From contig NZ_JAVSNJ010000019.1 in assembly GCF_032144095.1 (NCBI RefSeq), positions 1 to 49,425 on the forward strand: 49,425 nucleotides of DNA, in the 5' to 3' direction. The translations under genes and the position numbers were made by a program. The notes under the pieces are model-generated. The model saw only the letters and a program-made list of their open reading frames with translations. It made no database searches and had not been told where the DNA came from. Below, one piece after another: positions 17,311 through 25,654 of the stretch. Within the stretch, counting starts at the first letter, position 1. Every line of letters starts with the position of its first letter. The stretch is from Sphaerochaeta sp032144095 (lineage in GTDB: Bacteria > Spirochaetota > Spirochaetia > Sphaerochaetales > Sphaerochaetaceae).

Positions 17311-18077
17311 GTTACACTGTAGTGTTCGTAGAAGATGAAAAGATTGTAAGGGATGAGATCGTCTCTTCCGTACGGTGGAAGCTGCTTGACCTTGAACTGG
17401 TGGGGACCGCCAGCGACGGGCTCGAAGGTGAACAACTGATCAAGGAGTTGGAACCGGATATCGTACTCACTGACATCAGGCTCCCTGGCATCGATGGGCT
17501 GACCATGCTCTCCCGCTCACCTGTCAACCATGCAATCATCCTCAGCGGTCACTCCGACTTCAACTACATGAAGAAAGCGATCAGGTTGGGCGTCTTCGAC
17601 TACCTGCTCAAGCCGGTGGATGATGAGGAGCTAGAAGAGACACTGGCCAACCTGGTAGCAAAAATACAGGAGGAGGACCGTGACTTCGAGCAGCTCAAGA
17701 GCGGCAAAAGCAGCACAGCAGCAGAGCTCATCACCCTACCCCGCAATGTCAACAACCACGTCATCGACAGCACCATCGGCTTCATCGCCGAAAACTACTC
17801 CAGCCCAGTTGGGCTCCAGGAAGCCGCAGCCTACCTGGAACTCTCGGAAAGCCACCTATCCAGGCTCTTCAAGGAGGTCACCGGTCTGAACTTTCTGCAG
17901 TACCTCAATGCCTGGAGGATCAACAAGTCGGTCGAGCTGATGAAGGACCCGAAACGAAACATCGGGGAGATTGCAACCAACTGTGGCTTCCCTACCCCAG
18001 GCTACTTCGCCAAGATATTCAAGCGCTTTACCGGTCTCACCCCCACCCAGTACAGGGACGAGCATAGCGCCTTGTAA
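17307..18077 (+). CDS. YesN-type response regulator (receiver + AraC HTH)
   Basis: A 256-residue partner of the kinase. The receiver domain occupies residues 1-120, with acidic residues E9/D10, phospho-acceptor D56 in DIVLTDIRLPG and K102. A short linker of about 35 residues leads to an AraC-type double helix-turn-helix (about 155-254) ending in CGFPTPGYFAKIFKRFTG. It lacks the long middle region common in YesN proteins. I use the ATG at 17307, which overlaps the kinase stop (ATGA); a start further upstream would lie within the kinase gene. It presumably activates transport genes on phosphorylation, but no binding site could be identified. Confidence 0.92.
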   Translation: MSYTVVFVEDEKIVRDEIVSSVRWKLLDLELVGTASDGLEGEQLIKELEPDIVLTDIRLPGIDGLTMLSRSPVNHAIILSGHSDFNYMKKAIRLGVFDYLLKPVDDEELEETLANLVAKIQEEDRDFEQLKSGKSSTAAELITLPRNVNNHVIDSTIGFIAENYSSPVGLQEAAAYLELSESHLSRLFKEVTGLNFLQYLNAWRINKSVELMKDPKRNIGEIATNCGFPTPGYFAKIFKRFTGLTPTQYRDEHSAL

Positions 18078-18100
18078 CAGAGGTGAGCCTCCCAAGAGAA

Positions 18101-18135
18101 AGCCTGCACATCCGACAAGGATTGCAGGCTTTTTC
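18101..18135 (+). terminator. Intrinsic terminator after the two-component operon
   Basis: Stem AGCCTGCA / TGCAGGCT with an inner ATCC/GGAT pairing, followed by a T-run (TTTTT). It lies about 25 bp after the regulator stop codon. The arms are flanked by partly symmetric AGAGAAA/TTTCTCT, so it may also work weakly for the convergent operon. Confidence 0.85.
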
Positions 18136-18171
18136 TCTCTAGAGCTCTTGCAGCGAAGAGCCTGGTATACC

Positions 18172-19038
18172 CTATAGGGCAAAGACCTCAGACAGCTTCT
18201 CTGAAGAGCTCTGTTCCACCCCATCGGCGTAGAAAAGGCATTTCAGCCCCATCTGGGCTGCCATGAAGATGTTCTCCTCATAGTCATCCACAAAGTAGGT
18301 TGTCCCGGCCTTGCCCTTCTCCTTGTCCAGGATATGCTCAAAGAACTGTCTGGAAGGCTTCGATATGCCCATCTCGTGTGAGGCATACGCCTTGTCAAAG
18401 AGGGCAAGGGCTCCCATCCTCTCCAGAATATCCCAGTGGGAGGCGATGGTGTTCGAACCGCAGACAACACGCTTACCCTCTTTCCTCAGCCGTTTTACCA
18501 GGTCGACCACCTCATCGTTGAAGGTTGGGTTGAACTCCTTGCCAAAGGGGTCCCCTTCGACCCTGATGCCAAATTTCGTATGGACGTGGTCCCAGTACTT
18601 CTCGGGCTCAAGAGTACCATCCATCAGGGCAAAGTCATACTTGCGATAGTCGGCCTTGAACTCCTCCTTGGGGAGGTTCCAGCGGCGGGAGATCTTGCCC
18701 AGCATATGGATGTTCTTGACCACTACGTTACCCATGTCAAAGACAAAGAGGTCGCATCCATCGATCGGGTCGTTCACAAAAGAGAGATAGGGCCTGAGGC
18801 TAGAGAGGTCCTTGATAAGGATCGTCGCCTGCAGCTCCGGGTTTGGGGAAGCAGTGCCAAGGCCCATCTGCTTGGCTACCAGGATGCTGTGCTCCTTCTT
18901 GGAAACCAGAAGATAGCGGTTGAAAGGAAGTTCCCCTGTGGGAGGGAACATCTCAAGGAATGGGCAGAGAGCCAATATCTGGCCGAACAGGGGGTCATTC
19001 GATAGCAGGTCTGTGCAGATTCGATCATACATACTCAA
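18172..19038 (-). CDS. HAD-family phosphatase with N-terminal extension
   Basis: A 288-residue protein. The HAD core starts at about residue 95 with FVFDMGNVVV. This is the DxGN variant also seen in YihX-type sugar phosphatases (DLGNV) in place of DxDGT. Motif II lies in CGSNTIASHW, the lysine in GISKPSRQFF and the acidic motif in YFVDDYEEN. The first roughly 90 residues are an unrecognised extension. It is the last gene of the sugar ABC operon, with a start that overlaps the permease stop by four bases (ATGA). I infer dephosphorylation of a sugar phosphate from the imported substrate. Loss of the second aspartate of motif I makes the exact reaction uncertain. Confidence 0.75.
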   Translation of the reverse strand: MSMYDRICTDLLSNDPLFGQILALCPFLEMFPPTGELPFNRYLLVSKKEHSILVAKQMGLGTASPNPELQATILIKDLSSLRPYLSFVNDPIDGCDLFVFDMGNVVVKNIHMLGKISRRWNLPKEEFKADYRKYDFALMDGTLEPEKYWDHVHTKFGIRVEGDPFGKEFNPTFNDEVVDLVKRLRKEGKRVVCGSNTIASHWDILERMGALALFDKAYASHEMGISKPSRQFFEHILDKEKGKAGTTYFVDDYEENIFMAAQMGLKCLFYADGVEQSSSEKLSEVFAL

Positions 19039-19886
19039 CCCTTCCTTGACTCATATACTGCTGAGCCTCCGATGAAATATCTGGTCAGTGACATAAAGAG
19101 CAGGAACATCGGGATGGAGGCCAAGAGAGCTGCCGCCATCATGGCACCCTCGTCGGTGCTTCGCTCTGCAGCAAAGCTGGAGATGTACTGGGGTATGGTC
19201 TTCATCCTGTCGCTCTGGCTTACCAAGAGAGGCCACAGCAGGTTGTCCCACTGCCCTCTGAAGGAAAGGATTGCCAAGGTGGCTATGACAGGCTTGCAGT
19301 TGGGAAATACAATCTTGACAAAGATCCCAAACTCGCCCATGCCGTCGACACGAGCAGCATCGAGGAACTCTGTAGGAAAGGTGGTGAGGTACTGCTTCAT
19401 CTGGAAGACCCCAAAGGCGCTGACCAGGAAAGGGAGGATGAGGCCGATGTAGGAGTTCTGGATATGCAGGACCATGACGACCATGTACAAGGGTATCATG
19501 ATCGCCTCGAAGGGGATCATCATGGTTGCCATGATCATCATGAATACAGTGTTGCGTCCCCTGAAGCGGAACTTTGCAAGCCCGTAACCGGTAAGGGAGG
19601 CGAGCAGGACAGTGGTGACAGCAACGCTTGAGCTGACGATCAGGGAGTTCGTGATATTCCGTACGAATACATAGTTGAAGTCATTGCCTTGGATAGCCTT
19701 GGCAAAGTTGACCCAATGCAAGCTTTCGGGGATCCAATTGAACGGCATGCGGACAATCTGGCGCGAACTCATGAAGGCGGCCGTAATCATGAAAAGGATG
19801 GGCATCATGGTAAAGAACAGCATGCCGAGAAGCACAATGGCGATAAGAATCTTTGGTATGGTAAAGGTTGTTCGTATATTCATCAT
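19035..19886 (-). CDS. CUT1 sugar ABC transporter permease (MalG-like)
   Basis: A 283-residue inner-membrane permease with six hydrophobic segments. The EAA-type loop DAARVDGMGEFGIFVKIVFP (about 178-197) contacts the ATPase, as in MalG. It follows the MalF-like gene by six bases and overlaps the HAD gene. No ATPase gene is present in the operon. As in many CUT1 systems, a shared MsiK/UgpC-type ATPase elsewhere in the genome is expected (inference). The substrate is probably an oligosaccharide or polyol; it cannot be named from sequence. Confidence 0.93.
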   Translation of the reverse strand: MMNIRTTFTIPKILIAIVLLGMLFFTMMPILFMITAAFMSSRQIVRMPFNWIPESLHWVNFAKAIQGNDFNYVFVRNITNSLIVSSSVAVTTVLLASLTGYGLAKFRFRGRNTVFMMIMATMMIPFEAIMIPLYMVVMVLHIQNSYIGLILPFLVSAFGVFQMKQYLTTFPTEFLDAARVDGMGEFGIFVKIVFPNCKPVIATLAILSFRGQWDNLLWPLLVSQSDRMKTIPQYISSFAAERSTDEGAMMAAALLASIPMFLLFMSLTRYFIGGSAVYESRKG

Positions 19887-19892
19887 CTGCTC

Positions 19893-20825
19893 CTAATAGT
19901 CCACATTTTCGCTCTTGGTTGTCTTGAACTGGAACAAGGTCAAACTGAGCATCAGGATGAAGAGCACGACACTCATGGCGCTTGCACGGCTGAGGTACTG
20001 CTGCTGGATACCGGTTATGTAGATGTTGAAGGTAATGACGTTTATAGGTGCCCTCGGTGCCCCGTTGGTATAGAGCATGTACTGGGTGCTGAAGGTCTTC
20101 AGGCACTGCAACATGGCCATGACAGAAACCAACACTACCGTCGGCTTGAGCAGAGGGAGGGTAATCCTCCAGAAGCTCTGCCACTTGTTTGCCCCGTCGA
20201 TGGTACCCGCCTCATAGAGGGTCGGAGGAATCGAGGCAAGGCCTGTGATGAAGAGGATCACAAAGTAGCCTATGTATTTCCAGAAGTAGATCACCATGGT
20301 AGAGACCTGTTCCATGACAGGGTCCACAAGCCAGCGATGATCGGTTCCGGGTGTCTTGAGCAGGGCATTCATCCACTGGTTGCCCAACCCTCTTGGGTCG
20401 AAGATGAGCATCCAGATGGTTGCGGCAACGACGGAGGAGAGGATTGCAGGACAGTAGTAGGCTATCTGCAAAAACTTCTTGCTCCTCTTGCTGGTCAGGT
20501 TGCTGATGAAGACTGCAATGATGAGGCTGATTATCAGCAGGGGTATGAAGGTACCCATGGTAAAGACAAGGGTTGATTTCAATGAGTTGAGGAACGACAG
20601 TTCATTTCCGGAGGTCGCCGGATTGAAGAGACGGACATAGTTTTCAAGTCCGAGAAACTTGGGAGGAGCCTTGCTCAGCGCTTTCTTGTTGAAAAAGCTG
20701 GTATAGAAGGCATTCAGGATAGGATAAAAATTGAAAACCGAGAAAAACACCAAGGATGGGACGACAAAGGCAATTCCCCAACGCGCCTGTTTTTTCTCGA
20801 TGCTGTAACTTTTCTTGGAACCCAT
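19893..20825 (-). CDS. CUT1 sugar ABC transporter permease (MalF-like)
   Basis: A 310-residue permease with six membrane segments and the ATPase-docking loop EAGTIDGANKWQSFWRITLP near residue 208. I start at the ATG at 20825, with AGGAG seven to eight bases upstream, rather than an ATG eight codons earlier. It follows the solute-binding protein gene after a gap of nearly 200 bp that contains a strong hairpin, and pairs with the MalG-like protein to form the heterodimeric channel. Confidence 0.93.
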   Translation of the reverse strand: MGSKKSYSIEKKQARWGIAFVVPSLVFFSVFNFYPILNAFYTSFFNKKALSKAPPKFLGLENYVRLFNPATSGNELSFLNSLKSTLVFTMGTFIPLLIISLIIAVFISNLTSKRSKKFLQIAYYCPAILSSVVAATIWMLIFDPRGLGNQWMNALLKTPGTDHRWLVDPVMEQVSTMVIYFWKYIGYFVILFITGLASIPPTLYEAGTIDGANKWQSFWRITLPLLKPTVVLVSVMAMLQCLKTFSTQYMLYTNGAPRAPINVITFNIYITGIQQQYLSRASAMSVVLFILMLSLTLFQFKTTKSENVDY

Positions 20826-20977
20826 AGAGTTTCTCCTGGAGAGGGGCAAATCTGCCCATGATCACTGGTGATGCTAACGTTGCGAAGCTTTGATTCCACC
20901 CCGGTAGGAAAGAAGCGAACAGAATTGGGGAGAATCGGGAAAAGCGAGACAAGGAACTATAGGGTGAGGCAAAGAGA

Positions 20978-21005
20978 TGTTCTGCCGGCGAAAACCGGCA
21001 GAACA
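20978..21005 (-). terminator. Intra-operon hairpin after sugar-binding protein gene
   Basis: A perfect 11-bp inverted repeat (TGTTCTGCCGG / CCGGCAGAACA) with a six-base loop starts about 13 bp after the binding-protein stop. The tail is only moderately U-rich. It probably halts part of the transcripts or protects the upstream message, so that binding protein is made in excess over permease. Confidence 0.7.
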
Positions 21006-21018
21006 CATATAGTTGATT

Positions 21019-22329
21019 CTACTGCTCGTCAATCACTTCTTGTGCAGCAGCTCTGAGTGTTGCAAGTGCCTTTTCAGGGCTTACCCCACTGAGCATGACA
21101 GACTCGACGGCGTTGCGGATCAGGGTCTGGATCTGAGCGGAGTTCTCTCCGTAGTAGATCATGTGTGAGCGGTTCATGTCATCGATGAAGACCTTGCTAT
21201 AGGGCATGTTCTTCAAGGTGTCGGAAGCAAACAGGGCCTTGGTAGGCTGGATGATGTTTCCACCACGGGTCAGGTAGTCTTCACCATGGCTGAGCAGGAA
21301 GCCGGAAAGTTTCCAGGCAGCCTTCTGTACAGCAGGGGAAGCGTCAGCGTTGACCATGAAGAAGTGACCATAGTAGCAGGAAGCGACGTTACGTACGGCA
21401 TCCTTGAACACGGGGAATGGGACAACCATCCACTCCTTGCTATTGAAGAAAGCAGGATTGTCCTTCTGGATTCTTCCCTCCTGGTAGAGACCAGTGTGGG
21501 CCATTGCGATGTCATTGTTGTCCTGGTTGAAGATGTTACGGGCATTCTTGTAGGTAGGAGAGCCGAGATTACGTCCGCTTGGTCCCCAATTCTTCATGAA
21601 GGTAAGGGCCTTGATCCAAGCATCGTCGCCAATGATGGCCTTCTTGCCATCGGCGCTCAAGAGATCGCCACCAAGCTGCTCTACCATCGGAACAAAGAAG
21701 GTCAGATAGTAGGGATACCTGAAGTCAAATCCACGGCGGATGAGGATGTCACCATCGCGAAGTACTAGCTTTGCGGAGATGTCAGCCATCTCTTCCCAGG
21801 TCTTGGGATAGTCGGTCTCGGGATTGAGGCCAGCGGAACGGAAGACCTTCTTGTTGATGTAGATGGACCAGTTGGTCAGCTCGAGGGGAAGGCCATAGAC
21901 CTCACCGTTGAGTGTCACCGTATCCAGAACACCAGGAATATACTTGTCCAGCAAGTCCTGCTTGTTGGCATATCCTGCGGCCTTGTAGTCGACTGGGGCT
22001 ACGCGGGAGTTGGTGATATACGCATACTGGTTCTCGATCGGCAGGTTGAACATGTCTGGGCCCTGGTTTGCTGCAAAGGCAGTCTGGACCAGCTCGATCT
22101 GCTTTACTGCAGACTGGGTTGTGCGAACCACGGTGATGTTGGGGTGTTTGGCCATGAACTCTGCGATCAGCTCAGTCTCGAGCTGGGTTCTTGCAGGGTC
22201 CTCATGTGTCCAATACTGCACGGTTACAGGGGCATTCTCATCAACTACAGCTTCTTTTGCTCCGGCGGCAAACAAAGCGGCGGGGATGATGAGCACGAAG
22301 AGAGCTAACATTACTAGTGCTTTTTTCAT
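21019..22329 (-). CDS. CUT1 extracellular solute-binding protein (family 1)
   Basis: A 436-residue periplasmic sugar-binding protein. A signal peptide (about 1-21) ends LFA, followed by AGAKEA. There is no lipobox cysteine, so it should be soluble in the periplasm rather than lipid-anchored. The mature part begins VQYWTHEDPARTQLETELIAEF, the usual opening of family 1 binding proteins, and has the long bilobal body of the group. AGGAG lies six to eight bases before the start. It is the first gene of the binding protein-MalF-MalG-HAD operon. The ligand is not predictable, though the neighbouring YesM/YesN pair supports a carbohydrate. Confidence 0.93.
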   Translation of the reverse strand: MKKALVMLALFVLIIPAALFAAGAKEAVVDENAPVTVQYWTHEDPARTQLETELIAEFMAKHPNITVVRTTQSAVKQIELVQTAFAANQGPDMFNLPIENQYAYITNSRVAPVDYKAAGYANKQDLLDKYIPGVLDTVTLNGEVYGLPLELTNWSIYINKKVFRSAGLNPETDYPKTWEEMADISAKLVLRDGDILIRRGFDFRYPYYLTFFVPMVEQLGGDLLSADGKKAIIGDDAWIKALTFMKNWGPSGRNLGSPTYKNARNIFNQDNNDIAMAHTGLYQEGRIQKDNPAFFNSKEWMVVPFPVFKDAVRNVASCYYGHFFMVNADASPAVQKAAWKLSGFLLSHGEDYLTRGGNIIQPTKALFASDTLKNMPYSKVFIDDMNRSHMIYYGENSAQIQTLIRNAVESVMLSGVSPEKALATLRAAAQEVIDEQ

Positions 22330-22369
22330 ACAGACCTCCTAAAGTCATTTATGTCTTAATTGTACCCAC

Positions 22370-22415
22370 CGGGTCAGTCCCACCACAAGCCAAAGCTTTT
22401 GAGTTTATTGACCCG
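22370..22415. promoter_or_regulatory. Inverted repeat and -10 upstream of sugar ABC operon
   Basis: CGGGTCA at 22370-22376 and TGACCCG at 22409-22415 are perfect 7-bp inverted copies flanking the likely promoter region. A TACAAT-type -10 on the minus strand lies at about 22360-22366. It could be a spaced operator for a regulator or the arms of an RNA stem. Evidence is by position and symmetry only. Confidence 0.35.
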
Positions 22416-22505
22416 ATTTGTGCACGTAAAAGTCATTCTTAGTGTCCATAGGCAAACTTGTATTGTAAAAAACAGAAATGTTATAACTTGTATACAGGCA
22501 AGGAG

Positions 22506-22895
22506 TCAGTTCTTCTCCCGCTGCTTTCGCATGAAGGAGGCGAGCTTCTCCATGGTTTCGCTGGAGATGTCATGCTCGATGAGGCAGGCATCCTGCTCGG
22601 CGATCCGTGGGTCGACCCCCAGCGTCTCATGCAGGAACGATGTCAGTGTCTTGTGGCGGAAATAGACCTGTGATGCCTTGATCTCACCCTTCTCTGTCAG
22701 AAGGATATCCCCGTAGGTCTCCTGGATCACATACCCATCGGCCATGAGGATCTTCATCGCCCGATTGACGCTTGGCTTGGAAACACCAAGGCGCAGGGCC
22801 ACATCAGTAGTCCGTACCTTACCCTTCTCCTGGTGAATCGCCAATACGGCTTCCAGGTAATCTTCCCCAGATTTTTGCATACCCCATCGTACCAC
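22506..22895 (-). CDS. DtxR/MntR-family metal-dependent regulator
   Basis: A 129-residue (or 124 from an internal ATG at 22880) repressor. It has a winged helix-turn-helix (about 25-75, RTTDVALRLGVSKPSVNRAM) and the metal-binding dimerisation domain, but no SH3-like third domain. Likely metal ligands are the Asp and Glu of EDYLE, the His of YFRHK and the C-x2-EH of ACLIEH. A cysteine there is as in iron-sensing DtxR, where manganese-sensing MntR has Glu. The start is a GTG at 22895 or the ATG at 22880; neither has a strong ribosome-binding site. It is divergent from feoAB, so iron-dependent control of iron uptake is the natural inference. Confidence 0.88.
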   Translation of the reverse strand: MVRWGMQKSGEDYLEAVLAIHQEKGKVRTTDVALRLGVSKPSVNRAMKILMADGYVIQETYGDILLTEKGEIKASQVYFRHKTLTSFLHETLGVDPRIAEQDACLIEHDISSETMEKLASFMRKQREKN

Positions 22896-22950
22896 GCATC
22901 CCTTTTTTTGTCATCCCAAGATATCGGGACAGGGAGAGGAGCAAAAGCCA

Positions 22951-22979
22951 TTGACACATATGTTTGTTTTGACTAACTT
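22951..22979 (+). promoter_or_regulatory. Candidate promoter of feoAB
   Basis: TTGACA at 22951-22956, a 17-base spacer and TAACTT at 22974-22979, upstream of the feoA ribosome-binding site. The -10 is weak. A small ACATATGT palindrome sits in the spacer and could be part of an operator, but no clear DtxR-type box is visible. Confidence 0.4.
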
Positions 22980-23004
22980 ATAGAGGTAACAATAAGGAAT
23001 ACCT

Positions 23005-23229
23005 ATGGCAATGACTATGGATGAGCTAACTGTTGGACAAAAAGCATCGGTGGGAACCATAACAGCACCCAAGCAGCTGAAACGAAGGCTGATGGATATG
23101 GGGTTCACAAAAGGTGTAGATATAGAGGTAGTCAAGATGGCCCCCATGGGAGACCCCATGGAAGTTACCCTGCGAGGGTACAATCTATGCCTACGCAAGG
23201 CTGAAGCCCGGGCCATAGAATTGAGGTGA
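23005..23229 (+). CDS. feoA: Ferrous iron transport protein A
   Basis: A 74-residue cytoplasmic SH3-like protein that supports FeoB. The FeoA pattern is clear: LTVGQKASVGTI at the start, LKRRLMDMGFTKGVDIEV in the middle and VTLRGYNLCLRKAEARAI at the end. AAGGA lies six bases before the ATG. It is followed directly by feoB, whose ribosome-binding site lies across the feoA stop. Confidence 0.95.
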   Translation: MAMTMDELTVGQKASVGTITAPKQLKRRLMDMGFTKGVDIEVVKMAPMGDPMEVTLRGYNLCLRKAEARAIELR

Positions 23230-23231
23230 CC

Positions 23232-25193
23232 ATGCAGACAATCTCCCTCATCGGTAATCCCAACTGCGGGAAGACCACGTTGTTCAATTCCCTTACGGGT
23301 ACCACAGCCTATGTAGGCAACTGGCCTGGAGTTACCGTAGAGAAAAAAGAGGGAGCATGGAATGGGTTCAAGGTCCTGGACCTTCCGGGCATCTACTCAC
23401 TCTCCCCCTACTCCCCCGAAGAAAAACTCTCCAGACGGTATATACTCGATGAGAGGCCCGACCTCATTATCGATGTCATAGATGCAACCAATCTGGAACG
23501 AAGCCTCTACCTTACCACCCAGCTCTCGGAACTGGGACGGCCGGTGCTGATAGTGCTCAACATGCAGGACCTCTTGGAAAAGGAGGGCATCACCATCGAC
23601 CAGAAGCGTCTCTCCCTCATGACAGGCTGCCCGGTGGTATCCATCTCCGCCAGCAAGGGCATAGGCCTCGAGGTTTTCAAGGCCGAAGTCGAGAAAGCCC
23701 TTGCGGAAAACAAAGCCCCGGCCTGTCCCCTCTTCTCCAACTATGTGGAAAAATACATCAACGAACTGGTGGCCCATGACTACCTCCATACCATTCCCAA
23801 GGGAAGGCTTCCCCGTTGGGCTGCCATCAAGCTGCTGGAGGAGGATGAACTCTTTCTTACCACCATGCCTCCCTTCCCGGAAAGCTTCGCCGCCTACCTT
23901 GCCAAAGCACAGGCAAGCCTGAGGGCCCACTACGACGACGATGTCGAGGCCATCATCATAGACCAGCGCTACAAGGTGGCCGAACACATTTCCCGTGCCT
24001 GCCAGGTCAAGAAAGAGCAGAAACGGTCGTTCAACCTCGACACCATCGCAACCAGCCGATTCGGAGCGATCCCCCTCTTCATCGCCATCATGGGGGGTGT
24101 ATTCTACCTCTCCATCGGCCTGGTAGGTGGCATTACCACAGGGTGGCTGGAGAGGATTTTCGGAATGCTTGGGGAGAACCTCACTATCCTGCTGGACGCC
24201 CTTGGGGTAGTTCCCATCCTATCAGGCATCCTGGTGGGAGGCATCATAGCAGGGGTGGGAAGCGTACTGACCTTCGTTCCCCAGCTCTTTGTCCTCTTCC
24301 TCCTCCTGAGCATCCTCGAAGACTGCGGCTACATGGCCAGGATAGCCTTCATCCTTGACCGTCTGATGAGAACCATCGGCCTGTCGGGCAAGTCGATCAT
24401 CCCCCTGGTTATAGGGACAGGTTGCACGGTCCCTGCCATCATGAGCACGCGCACCATCGAGCACCAGAAACAGCGCGAGCTGACCATTTTGGTGACCCCG
24501 TTCATCCCCTGTGGGGCCAAGATGCCGATCTTCGCCCTCATGATCACCTACTTCTTCCCGGGGCAGTGGTATATCGCCCCTCTGATCTACCTCATCGGGA
24601 TTGTGGCCATCATCTTCACCGGCTTCATCGTCAGGGCCTTTGACAAGCACAAGGAGAAGAACGTATTCATCCTTGAGCTTCCACGCTACCAGCTTCCCCA
24701 GATGCGAAACGTCTGGCTCCAGACCAGGGAGAGGACGATGGGCTTTGTCAGGAAGGCAGGGACAGTCATACTGCTCTCCTCTGTGGTCATCTACCTCTTG
24801 TCCTCATTCTCCTTTGCGCTACAGCCGGTCGATCCCGATGCAAGCATGCTGGCCATGCTAGGCAGGGTCATAGCACCGGTCTTCAAGCCTCTTGGCTTTG
24901 GGTTCTGGCAGGCAACGGTGGCCTTGCTGACTGGAATTGCGGCCAAGGAATCCATTGTCAGCACCCTGAGCGTCACCATGGGTGATGCCGGGATAACCTC
25001 CCTCTTCAATGCTTCATCTGCCCTTGCCTACATGACCTTCATCCTGCTCTCATCCCCTTGCATTGCATCAATCAGCGCAATGGCAAAGGAGTTGGGAAGC
25101 AAGGGAAAACTCCTGTTCGCCCTCGTATGGCAGACAGGGATCGCCTATCTTGCAGCACTACTGGTACGGGTTGTAGTACTGCTCATCCTATGA
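23232..25193 (+). CDS. feoB: Ferrous iron transporter FeoB
   Basis: A 653-residue GTP-dependent Fe(II) importer. The N-terminal G domain has GNPNCGKTT (G1), PGVTVEKK (G2), DLPGIYSLSP (G3), NMQD (G4) and SASKG (G5). The membrane part has the two Gate regions with GTGCTVPAIMSTRTIEHQ and PFIPCGAKMPIF, whose cysteines are conserved in the family. The ATG at 23232 has GAGG five bases upstream; a GTG two codons earlier is less likely. It is shorter than the roughly 770-residue E. coli form, as in many anaerobes. It is followed by the FeoB-associated Cys-rich gene. Confidence 0.96.
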   Translation: MQTISLIGNPNCGKTTLFNSLTGTTAYVGNWPGVTVEKKEGAWNGFKVLDLPGIYSLSPYSPEEKLSRRYILDERPDLIIDVIDATNLERSLYLTTQLSELGRPVLIVLNMQDLLEKEGITIDQKRLSLMTGCPVVSISASKGIGLEVFKAEVEKALAENKAPACPLFSNYVEKYINELVAHDYLHTIPKGRLPRWAAIKLLEEDELFLTTMPPFPESFAAYLAKAQASLRAHYDDDVEAIIIDQRYKVAEHISRACQVKKEQKRSFNLDTIATSRFGAIPLFIAIMGGVFYLSIGLVGGITTGWLERIFGMLGENLTILLDALGVVPILSGILVGGIIAGVGSVLTFVPQLFVLFLLLSILEDCGYMARIAFILDRLMRTIGLSGKSIIPLVIGTGCTVPAIMSTRTIEHQKQRELTILVTPFIPCGAKMPIFALMITYFFPGQWYIAPLIYLIGIVAIIFTGFIVRAFDKHKEKNVFILELPRYQLPQMRNVWLQTRERTMGFVRKAGTVILLSSVVIYLLSSFSFALQPVDPDASMLAMLGRVIAPVFKPLGFGFWQATVALLTGIAAKESIVSTLSVTMGDAGITSLFNASSALAYMTFILLSSPCIASISAMAKELGSKGKLLFALVWQTGIAYLAALLVRVVVLLIL

Positions 25194-25200
25194 GGTGGTT

Positions 25201-25413
25201 ATGCCTATGTTCATTATTGCTCTTGCCAATATACTTGTAGCTGTCGTGGTTGTCCTGTTGCTCTGGTATGCCATCCAGACCATCCGGGGAAAAGGTGATG
25301 ATGGTGGATGTGGTTCCTGTTCCGATGACAACAAGGCAAGTTCTGCATGTTGCGGATGCGAATATGCCAATATCTGCCACAAAACAACCATCCCTCCGGA
25401 AAAGGGAAACTGA
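25201..25413 (+). CDS. FeoB-associated Cys-rich membrane protein
   Basis: A 70-residue protein with one N-terminal membrane helix (about 4-26) followed by a cytoplasmic tail with seven cysteines: CGSC, then CC, C and C in ACCGCEYANIC. This is the pattern of the small proteins commonly encoded after feoB in anaerobes (FeoB-associated family), with a role like FeoC. The ATG at 25201 is preceded by GAGG that overlaps the feoB stop, so it is the third gene of the feo operon. The cysteines may bind iron or an iron-sulphur cluster; that is inference. Confidence 0.85.
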   Translation: MPMFIIALANILVAVVVVLLLWYAIQTIRGKGDDGGCGSCSDDNKASSACCGCEYANICHKTTIPPEKGN

Positions 25414-25461
25414 AAAACAGAGAGAGAGTCAACCTGCGTGGCAGGTATTAACAACTACATG

Positions 25462-25488
25462 CCCTGTAAAGAAAAACAGGGTCATTTT
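25462..25488 (+). terminator. Probable terminator of the feo operon
   Basis: A CCCTGT / ACAGGG stem (25462-25467 with 25476-25481) and an eight-base A-rich loop, followed by TCATTTT. A modest stem and short T-run make it a weak intrinsic terminator. The rest of 25489-25654 has no gene, only a GGATAT/ATATCC repeat at 25579-25597 that could be an operator. Confidence 0.5.
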
Positions 25489-25654
25489 CCATTGTCACTA
25501 TAGCCATGGAATAACTCCCATTCATACGCGTATATCCCAAAATGATATACAGCCAATGAATAAATATGCAATAAGACTGGATATTCTTGTGATATCCGTA
25601 TAGACTCCTCCTAACTGCCAATTGAGGCATCTGTAATTATAGGAGAGAAACGCC

